Below the pieces are notes generated by a model, which worked only from the letters and a program-made list of their open reading frames with translations, had not been told where the DNA came from and did no database searches. DNA of 11,914 nucleotides, taken from contig DRTT01000052.1 of NCBI GenBank assembly GCA_011372105.1, forward strand, positions 1 through 11,914, in the 5' to 3' direction. Positions within the stretch are counted from its first letter, which is position 1, and the number at the start of each line of letters is the position of its first letter. Positions 6,661-11,914 of the stretch are shown here, in pieces. The DNA is from Candidatus Aerophobota bacterium (lineage in GTDB: Bacteria > Aerophobota > Aerophobia > Aerophobales > B3-G15). A program made the translations under genes and the position numbers.

Positions 6661-8127
6661 ATGAGTAAGGCAAGAAGGGTAAAGGTGTGGGTGGGTGTTA
6701 GTCTTGTTGCGCTTCTTATTGCAAGTTTTTCTCTTGTGGCAGTTGCAGCTGAGAAGTTCAGTTTGAAGGACATTCCTCCTATAAAGAACAAAAGACCCAT
6801 TAACACTGTAGTTGAAACAGGTGCTGTATGGGACAAGATTATGCCCTATATCGAGAAGTTCACAGAGGTAACAGGTGTTAAAGTAAATGTTGAAAGGGTT
6901 GCCTCACCTGTTGTTTATTCAAAAGAAAATGTAGAGCTTATGGCAGGAACAGGATACTATGATGTTGTCTATGTTGAAACTTCCTGGACTACCGAGTGGG
7001 CAGAGTATCTTTATAAACTTGAAGACCTTGCCGCCAAGTATGATCCAAAAGGTGTTAGAGGTTTCTGGGACGATGTACAAAACCACTCTCCCACAATTTT
7101 AAACTGTGGTAAGGCCTATGGTGACCAGATGGTTCTGCCATTTTACACCTACCATATGGGGATGTTTATCCGCCAGGATGTTTATGATCATCCTCTGGAG
7201 AAGAAAAATTTTGCCAAAAAATATGGTTACGAGCTGAAACCCCCCACAAGTTGGGCAGAACTCTATGATCAGGCAGAATTTTTCACAAGAAAAAAAGGTG
7301 AGCTCCTCAAAGGGAAGCCCCTTGAACATGATCTTTATGGCGTTGCCATGATGGCAGGTGCATATCAGATAAATGATGAGATAAGCTGTCATATCTGGGG
7401 TAAAGGATCAGATTATGTTACAGTGGTGAGAAATCCTGATGGAAGTCTTAAGGAATTTGTTATCACCAAGGACAACAAGAGACTTTTAAGAGAGTCTTTA
7501 CTTGAATACAAAAGGCTCCTTAGGTTTGCTTCTCCTGGATGTCTTACCGCTAACTTTGACTTTGTTGTAGCTCAGCAGGGAGAAGGTCATGCAATTGTCC
7601 AGCCTCACCAGTTCTCTAATTGTTTTGTGTGGACTGCTGATTTGTTGAGACAGAATGTCCCTGACGGAAAGTTGGGAATATATCCAACCATTGGCGAACA
7701 GCCTTACACCGGTGCCTGGTCAATGGGAGTCGCAAAGGATAGTAAAAATCCTGAAGCTTCATACTGGCTTGTCCGGTATCTTGCTTCCTTTGAGTGTCAG
7801 AAGGCTGTTATGAAAGAGGGTGGACAGCTCAGCACCAGAATGGATGTTTTGCGCGACCCAGAATGGCATACTCCTCAAAATCGCTATCCTTATGGTATTT
7901 TGTGTGATTATCTCCTTTACATCTGGCCAAGACAGGCAAAACATGTTCCCAACTACTGGTATTTCAACACCAAAGCTGGTGGGAAGGTTTATGAAATGCA
8001 GATGGATGTTTTCCACAAGCCAATGGGAAGAGAAGCTACAATTGATGAGGCTGTAGAGGAAGCTGTGGCAAAAACTCTTGAGCTTACTTCCAAGTTTGAT
8101 GATATTCCAATTCGGGAGGAAAAGTAA
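6661..8127 (+). CDS. ABC transporter extracellular substrate-binding protein (family 1, sugar/polyol type)
   Basis: A 488-residue secreted solute receptor. The N-terminus is a classic Sec signal peptide: basic residues 1-8, a hydrophobic core about 10-29, and cleavage near AVAA-EK around residue 30. There is no lipobox Cys, so it is a soluble periplasmic protein rather than a lipoprotein. The mature part reads like family 1 carbohydrate binding proteins: an early segment with FTEVTGVKVNVERV, then GYYDVVYVETSW, and a late WSMGVAKDSKNPEASYWLVRYL segment typical of the hinge/C-lobe. It is longer than MalE-type proteins of about 400 residues and nearer the larger glycerol/polyol receptors. It is the first gene of the transport block; permeases and two ATPases follow. 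Ligand is unknown, and context suggests a pentose, sugar alcohol or related compound. The strong AAAGGAGG site and the stem-loop after the gene suggest higher expression than for the permeases. Confidence 0.9.
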   Translation: MSKARRVKVWVGVSLVALLIASFSLVAVAAEKFSLKDIPPIKNKRPINTVVETGAVWDKIMPYIEKFTEVTGVKVNVERVASPVVYSKENVELMAGTGYYDVVYVETSWTTEWAEYLYKLEDLAAKYDPKGVRGFWDDVQNHSPTILNCGKAYGDQMVLPFYTYHMGMFIRQDVYDHPLEKKNFAKKYGYELKPPTSWAELYDQAEFFTRKKGELLKGKPLEHDLYGVAMMAGAYQINDEISCHIWGKGSDYVTVVRNPDGSLKEFVITKDNKRLLRESLLEYKRLLRFASPGCLTANFDFVVAQQGEGHAIVQPHQFSNCFVWTADLLRQNVPDGKLGIYPTIGEQPYTGAWSMGVAKDSKNPEASYWLVRYLASFECQKAVMKEGGQLSTRMDVLRDPEWHTPQNRYPYGILCDYLLYIWPRQAKHVPNYWYFNTKAGGKVYEMQMDVFHKPMGREATIDEAVEEAVAKTLELTSKFDDIPIREEK

Positions 8128-8136
8128 ATAAGCATA

Positions 8137-8171
8137 TGTGGCACTCCAGGATGAATCCGCGGAGTGCCACA
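8137..8171 (+). repeat. Perfect 11-bp inverted repeat (stem-loop) after the binding-protein gene
   Basis: TGTGGCACTCC (8137-8147) pairs exactly with GGAGTGCCACA (8161-8171). Inside the 13-nt loop, GGA (8149-8151) and TCC (8156-8158) can pair again around a small loop, so the hairpin can extend past a 1x2 internal loop. A TTTTT run begins only at 8180, too far for a standard intrinsic terminator. The hairpin lies in the 119-bp gap between the binding protein and permease 1, starting 10 bp after the stop codon. Stem-loops in this place are known to stabilise the upstream mRNA and reduce downstream expression, as between malE and malF. Confidence 0.8.
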
Positions 8172-8246
8172 ACTCTTCGTTTTTAAATTTACTCGCTGTC
8201 GCAGCTAAATAAGGATGCAATAAATTATGAGAGGGGAGATTAAGAA
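8172..8246. other. Rest of the spacer between binding protein and permease 1
   Basis: This short AT-rich stretch shows no gene. A minor GCTG-TCG-CAGC palindrome lies at 8195-8205. The purine-rich GAGAGGGGAGA just before 8247 serves as the ribosome binding site of permease 1. Confidence 0.5.
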
Positions 8247-9173
8247 ATGGTTAAGAGTAAGGGGAAATCTTTTACATTGGATGAAGCAGTAGCAAGAAAG
8301 CCAACTGTCTGGGAAACTCTTACAAGTGAAAAATACTTCAAATGGACACTCCTTATTCCGCTCCTTGTTATCCTGGGAGTGTTCATGTTTTACCCTTTGA
8401 TTTACTGTATCTACTATTCTTTTCACCAGTGGGGCATGCGGGGGAAGGCTATCTTTGTTGGTCTTCACAATTATAGGGAAATGCTGAATGATAAGGCATT
8501 TTTAGAGGCTCTTGGCCGCACTTTCTATGTTCTTGTGATTTGTGTCTCCTGTGAGCTTTTGATTGGTCTGGGCCTTGCTCTTTTGTGGAGTCGGGAGTTT
8601 AAAGGGCAGAATATAGTCCGAGGACTTGCTCTTTTGCCATTACTTGTTGCCCCCCTAATTTTATCACTACTCTGGAACTTTATGTTTGAGTATGATTTTG
8701 GGGCTATAAATCAGGTCCTGGAGGCTATTGGATTGCACAAGGTTTACTGGTGGTCTCCTGAGCTTGCGCTGTATACGATATGCTTTATAACCATCTGGCA
8801 GTGGTTTCCCTTTTCAACTTTTGTTCTTGTTGCAGGGTTAAGGAGTTTACCAAGGGATGTATTTGAGGCAGCACGAGTTGATGGTGCATCAAGATGGTAT
8901 ACCTTCCGCAGGCTTACACTACCTATGTTAAGTCCGCTTATAATGATTATCGTCGTTTTGAGAACAATGTGGCTTATAAGACTTTTTGATCCTCTTTATG
9001 GAACAACAAGAGGTGGCGTCAGAACAGAACTTTTAGACTGGACAGTCTACAGAACCGCTTTTGTTTTCTTTGATATTGGTTATGGCTCCACAATGGCAAT
9101 ATTTTCTCTTCTTTTAACCCTTGCTATTTGTGCTGTGATGTTCCGGTTACTTATGAAAGCATTGGAAAGATAA
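8247..9173 (+). CDS. ABC transporter permease 1 (MalF/UgpA-like)
   Basis: A 308-residue inner-membrane protein with about six hydrophobic segments, the first near residues 33-58 after a polar N-terminal tail of about 30 residues. The cytoplasmic EAA loop that docks onto the ATPase is intact: FEAARVDGASRWYTFRRL, about residues 206-223. It forms the translocation pore with the permease encoded 22 bp downstream (carbohydrate uptake transporter-1 type). A strong GAGGGGAGA site precedes the ATG. It follows the stem-loop spacer, so expression may be lower than that of the binding protein. Ligand specificity cannot be read from it. Confidence 0.93.
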   Translation: MVKSKGKSFTLDEAVARKPTVWETLTSEKYFKWTLLIPLLVILGVFMFYPLIYCIYYSFHQWGMRGKAIFVGLHNYREMLNDKAFLEALGRTFYVLVICVSCELLIGLGLALLWSREFKGQNIVRGLALLPLLVAPLILSLLWNFMFEYDFGAINQVLEAIGLHKVYWWSPELALYTICFITIWQWFPFSTFVLVAGLRSLPRDVFEAARVDGASRWYTFRRLTLPMLSPLIMIIVVLRTMWLIRLFDPLYGTTRGGVRTELLDWTVYRTAFVFFDIGYGSTMAIFSLLLTLAICAVMFRLLMKALER

Positions 9174-9195
9174 AAAACTTAAGGAAGGTAGAAAA

Positions 9196-10011
9196 ATGAC
9201 AAGAAAGATTTTATTCTGGCTTGTAACATTTGTTGTCCTTTTCATTATAGTAGCTCCACTTGCCTGGATATATCTTACTGCAATTAAGTCTCCGGGTGAT
9301 ATATTTACAACCGATGTAAGAAAACTTGTATTTTTCAAAGTCACTCTGGAAAATTTCAAGAGGTTATTTACAGAGTATCCTTTCTGGTATAATCTGGCAA
9401 ACACAGCAATTGTAAGTGTTGTAAGTACGGCGGTTGTTATGGTTGTCTCAATGCTTGCTGCCTACAGTTTTGCTCGCTGGAATACAGGTTACGGGCATCT
9501 TCTTTTTGTTACCATTTCAACAAGAATGTTTCCGCCAGTTGTTGCTGCTATTCCATTTTTTGTTATGTATCGCACCCTTGGTTTACTTGATACACATCTT
9601 GGATTGATTTTAATGTACATTTACTTTAACACCTCATTTGCCACTTTCCTTTTGTATGGATTTTTTAAAGAGATTCCTGAGGAGCTGGAGCAGGCAGCAA
9701 TGATAGACGGGTACACCCGGGTAGATATTTTTCGCAGAATTGTTTTTCCTCTTATCAAGCCAGGTCTTGCAGTGACGACAGTATTTTGCCTTATATGGTC
9801 ATGGAATGAATTTTTCTATGCTTTTCTTTTTACTCGAGTGACTGCAAGGCCTGTAACAGTGCTGATATCTTCTTTCTGGGGTTCAATTGAGGTTCAGTAT
9901 GGACCCATGGCAGCAGGAGCTGCCATAACAATACTCCCAACTTTGCTTGCAGCCTGGTTCATGCAAAGATACATAATTAGAGGATTAACCTTTGGAGCAG
10001 TGAAAGGTTAA
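9196..10011 (+). CDS. ABC transporter permease 2 (MalG/UgpE-like)
   Basis: A 271-residue inner-membrane protein with about six hydrophobic segments, the first near residues 5-28. The EAA loop reads LEQAAMIDGYTRVDIFRRI (about 164-182). The C-terminus RYIIRGLTFGAVKG is the usual ending of MalG-type permeases, where it contacts the ATPases. It pairs with permease 1. AAGGAAGG supplies the ribosome site. The next gene, a tiny membrane protein, begins 35 bp downstream. Confidence 0.93.
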   Translation: MTRKILFWLVTFVVLFIIVAPLAWIYLTAIKSPGDIFTTDVRKLVFFKVTLENFKRLFTEYPFWYNLANTAIVSVVSTAVVMVVSMLAAYSFARWNTGYGHLLFVTISTRMFPPVVAAIPFFVMYRTLGLLDTHLGLILMYIYFNTSFATFLLYGFFKEIPEELEQAAMIDGYTRVDIFRRIVFPLIKPGLAVTTVFCLIWSWNEFFYAFLFTRVTARPVTVLISSFWGSIEVQYGPMAAGAAITILPTLLAAWFMQRYIIRGLTFGAVKG

Positions 10012-10046
10012 TTTTCAATCTTAAATTTAATAGAAAGGGGATAAAT

Positions 10047-10250
10047 ATGCTACCACGAATGACCATGGGAAACTGGCTTTTCTGGTCAATCCTTTGCTGG
10101 TGTTTTATTAATCTTTTGTGGCTTAAATTCATGGAAAAATTTATCCCTCAGTGGATAGGGGCGATTTTTGCCACAATAATTGCTGTTTTAGTTTTTAAGT
10201 ACGGACCAAGGCCAAAAGAGGAAGAGGAAGAAGAAGAGGAGGAAGAGTAG
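10047..10250 (+). CDS. Small two-helix membrane protein with poly-Glu tail, DUF2160/GlpU-like
   Basis: A 67-residue protein with two predicted membrane helices (about 9-28, rich in Trp, and 34-50), then KYGPRPK and ten consecutive Glu residues (codons 10218-10247). The helix pair resembles, from memory, the C-terminal half of the DUF2160/GlpU proteins found beside glycerol ABC permeases in rhizobia (a G-x2-LF-x-S-x-L-x4-FI-x-L-x-WL pattern). GlpU itself has no established molecular role. Position supports the comparison: it lies between the permeases and the two ATPases of the same transporter. It has its own AAAGGGG site and ends 2 bp before the ATPase start, so it is a genuine gene. It may be an accessory subunit or stabiliser of the permease pair; this is inference. 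The acidic tail would be cytoplasmic if both termini face inside. Confidence 0.7.
   Translation: MLPRMTMGNWLFWSILCWCFINLLWLKFMEKFIPQWIGAIFATIIAVLVFKYGPRPKEEEEEEEEEE
10218..10247 (+). promoter_or_regulatory. Poly-Glu codons doubling as the ribosome binding site of the next gene
   Basis: The ten GAG/GAA codons form an unbroken purine tract (GAGGAGGAAGAG at its end) immediately before the TAG stop and the ATG at 10253. It contains several AGGA/GAGG Shine-Dalgarno matches at usable spacing. The stop and next start are separated by only two bases, so the two genes are probably translationally coupled. Confidence 0.65.
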
Positions 10251-10252
10251 CT

Positions 10253-11368
10253 ATGGCGGAAGTAAGACTTGAAAATGTAGTTAAGTTATACGGGAAAAAG
10301 AGAGCTGTTAAAGGTGTTAGTTTTACCTGTAAGGAGGGGGAATTTTTCTCCATTCTCGGTCCAACAGGCGCTGGTAAGACCACAATTCTTAAGATGATAG
10401 CCGGTATAGAGGATATAACCTCAGGAAAAATATATTTTAACGGTCATGTAGTAAATGAACTTCCTCCACAAGAAAGGAATGTATCAATGGCTTTTGAAAG
10501 TTACAACCTCTACCCTCACATGAGTGTCTACGATAATATTGCTTTTCCCTTGCGGGCTCCAAGATGGGGTCTGAAGCTATCCCCACAGGAGGAAAGGAAA
10601 AGAGTTGAGGAAATAGCAAATTTTCTTGGGATTGGAGACCTTCTTGAAAGATTACCTCAACATTTAAGCGGTGGTCAGAAGCAGCGCGTATCACTTGCAA
10701 GGGCACTTGTAAGGAAGGCAGAAGTATACCTTCTTGATGAGCCTATTGCACACCTTGATGCAAGATTGAAATTTTCCACACAAACTCTTCTTAAAGAATT
10801 TGCTCATAATTACAAAAGCACCATCATATATGTGACTCATGACTTCAGGGAAGCTCTTGCACTGTCTGATCGTATGGTTGTTTTAAGAAAGGGTCTTATA
10901 GAACAGGAAGGAACACCTGAGGACATTTACTACAGACCAGCAAGTGACTTTGTGGGAAGACTTGTGGGTGATCCTCCGATGAACTTGATAGATGGTGAAA
11001 TAATTACAAAAGATGGCAAGACATTTTTCAAAACAGGAGATTTTTCCATCAGGGTTAAAGATGAGCTTGTGGAATCAATGGAAAAAGCAAAAAGAGAGGA
11101 AAATGGTCGCACTTTAACCCGTCTTGGTATAAGACCGGAGCATATTAAATTGAGCAGAAATAAAATTTCGGATGACTCTTTTCAACTGCCAATTTACACA
11201 ATTGTGCATGAGGCAGAGAGCAGTGTTGTAAGTTTTGAATTAGAAGATACCTTTCTTTATGTGAGAACAGAGGGTTTTTGTGATTATGAAGAATCAGAAA
11301 AAGTCTGGCTTGAGTTTGACCAAAATCATATGTTTTTTTATAAAAAAACAGTAGAAATATCTAAATAG
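10253..11368 (+). CDS. ABC transporter ATPase 1 (MalK/UgpC-type)
   Basis: A 371-residue cytoplasmic ATPase of the MalK group. In order: Walker A GPTGAGKT (36-43), Q-loop position FES (Glu82), signature LSGGQ (138-142), Walker B VYLLDE (158-163, catalytic Glu163), D-loop AHLD (166-169) and switch His196 in YVTHD. A C-terminal extension of about 130 residues with a TOBE-like region follows (GIRPEHIKL is recognisable). All motifs are intact except that the usual Q-loop Gln is Glu. MalK-type importers normally use one ATPase twice; here a second, different ATPase gene follows 12 bp downstream, so a heterodimer is likely. It is translated from the purine tract ending the previous gene. Confidence 0.93.
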   Translation: MAEVRLENVVKLYGKKRAVKGVSFTCKEGEFFSILGPTGAGKTTILKMIAGIEDITSGKIYFNGHVVNELPPQERNVSMAFESYNLYPHMSVYDNIAFPLRAPRWGLKLSPQEERKRVEEIANFLGIGDLLERLPQHLSGGQKQRVSLARALVRKAEVYLLDEPIAHLDARLKFSTQTLLKEFAHNYKSTIIYVTHDFREALALSDRMVVLRKGLIEQEGTPEDIYYRPASDFVGRLVGDPPMNLIDGEIITKDGKTFFKTGDFSIRVKDELVESMEKAKREENGRTLTRLGIRPEHIKLSRNKISDDSFQLPIYTIVHEAESSVVSFELEDTFLYVRTEGFCDYEESEKVWLEFDQNHMFFYKKTVEISK

Positions 11369-11380
11369 GAGTCTTAAAAA

Positions 11381-11914
11381 GTGAGTAGAGTTGAGCTTAA
11401 GAATGTATGGAAGATTTACCCTCGAGGAAATGTAATAGGAGTTAAGGATTTAACTTTCACCTGTGAGGATAAGGAGTTTCTTGCAATTGTAGGTCCTTCT
11501 GGGAGTGGAAAAAGCTCCACCCTGCGTATGCTGGCAGGACTTGAGGAGATTACAAGAGGTGAGATTTTGTTTGATGGAAAAGTTGTCAATGATCTTGATC
11601 CAGCACAGAGAAATGTTGCCCTTGCTTTTGAGTCATATGCTCTTTATCACAGATTGAATGTTTATGAAAATATAGCTTTTCCTTTAAGGGCGAGGGGAAT
11701 GAAAGGTGCTCAGGTGGATAAGAAAGTAAAGGAGATTGCAGAGTTACTCGGTCTTACCTCGGTGCTTAAAAAGTATCCCTCATCTTTACCTGGTGGTCTT
11801 CAGCAAAGGGTTTCTCTTGCCAGAGCTCTTGTCAGGAAGCCCAATTTAACCTTACTTGATGAACCCATATCTCATGCAGACCAGCGTGTGAGGCATGAAC
11901 TGAGAGCAAGAATA
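11381..11914 (+). CDS. ABC transporter ATPase 2 (MalK-type), partial, degenerate signature motif
   Basis: The reading frame opens at GTG 11381 and runs off the window; 178 residues are visible. It aligns throughout with ATPase 1. Walker A GPSGSGKS (38-45) and Walker B LTLLDE (156-161) are intact. The Q-loop position is Glu84 (AFESY), the signature is LPGGL (136-140) rather than LSGGQ, and the D-loop is SHAD (164-167). AGGAG lies in the sequence before the GTG. The helical domain and the LARALVRKP segment after the signature are normal, so this is a functional-looking ATPase with specific motif changes rather than a decayed gene. It probably pairs with ATPase 1. The H-loop and C-terminal domain lie beyond the window. 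Confidence 0.92.
   Translation, partial: MSRVELKNVWKIYPRGNVIGVKDLTFTCEDKEFLAIVGPSGSGKSSTLRMLAGLEEITRGEILFDGKVVNDLDPAQRNVALAFESYALYHRLNVYENIAFPLRARGMKGAQVDKKVKEIAELLGLTSVLKKYPSSLPGGLQQRVSLARALVRKPNLTLLDEPISHADQRVRHELRARI

Noticed and set aside
6661..6700. Tat (twin-arginine) signal in the binding protein
   Set aside because: Arg-Arg is present (ARRVKV) but the following residues do not fit the S-R-R-x-F-L-K pattern. An ordinary Sec signal explains it.
8137..8184. Intrinsic terminator after the binding-protein gene
   Set aside because: The T-run starts 9 nt after the stem, too far away, and the genes on both sides clearly belong to one transporter.
8195..8205. GCTG-TCG-CAGC mini-palindrome
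   Set aside because: A four-base stem is expected by chance and has no supporting context.
1..11914. tRNA, rRNA, CRISPR arrays, insertion sequences, phage or defence genes
   Set aside because: None was recognised. There are no regularly spaced repeats, no transposase-like frames and no cloverleaf sequence, and coding genes fill nearly the whole window.

Overview
The window is about 11.9 kb of AT-rich bacterial DNA (roughly 40% G+C by eye). Every recognisable gene lies on the + strand, and most start behind a strong purine-rich Shine-Dalgarno site. The substrate-binding protein has an ordinary Sec signal peptide with no lipobox cysteine, which fits a diderm better than a Firmicute. The AT-rich, Lys/Glu-rich coding would suit an anaerobic and perhaps thermophilic lineage (Thermotogota, Atribacterota or similar). 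That placement is a guess, and nothing in the window fixes the taxon.

Layout. Positions 1-498 hold the 3' end of an L-fucose isomerase-like gene (COG2407-type) that is broken by a +1 frameshift at a T5 run. Positions 499-777 are non-coding. They contain a near-consensus sigma-70-type promoter (TTGACA, 17 bp, TACACT) followed by two AT-rich palindromes that could be operators. From 778 onward runs what looks like one long operon: a DeoR-family repressor (778-1545), aldehyde dehydrogenase 1 (1609-3096), a small cupin (3131-3517), aldehyde dehydrogenase 2 (3553-5010), a xylulokinase-type FGGY kinase (5030-6565), an ABC sugar/polyol-type binding protein (6661-8127), two MalF/MalG-like permeases (8247-9173 and 9196-10011), a 67-residue two-helix membrane protein with a ten-Glu tail (10047-10250), and two adjacent MalK-like ATPases (10253-11368, and 11381 running off the end). 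Gaps are 2-63 bp, except 95 bp before the binding protein and 119 bp after it. Each of these longer gaps contains a stem-loop.

How it may work together (inference). The ABC transporter imports a sugar, sugar alcohol or related compound. The kinase phosphorylates a ketose, and its residues match those of D-xylulokinase. Two NAD(P)-dependent aldehyde dehydrogenases oxidise aldehyde intermediates, and the cupin may isomerise, epimerise or otherwise process an intermediate. The DeoR protein probably senses a phosphorylated intermediate and controls the cluster from the promoter near 634. No aldolase or polyol dehydrogenase is visible, so the pathway cannot be closed from this window.

Most notable is the transporter. 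Its set of one binding protein, two permeases, a tiny membrane protein and two separate ATPases resembles the rhizobial glycerol importer GlpSTPQUV, but here it is joined to a xylulokinase/aldehyde dehydrogenase operon. Both ATPases carry Glu in place of the Q-loop Gln. The second also has a degenerate signature motif (LPGGL for LSGGQ), which predicts an asymmetric importer with one weakened ATP site.
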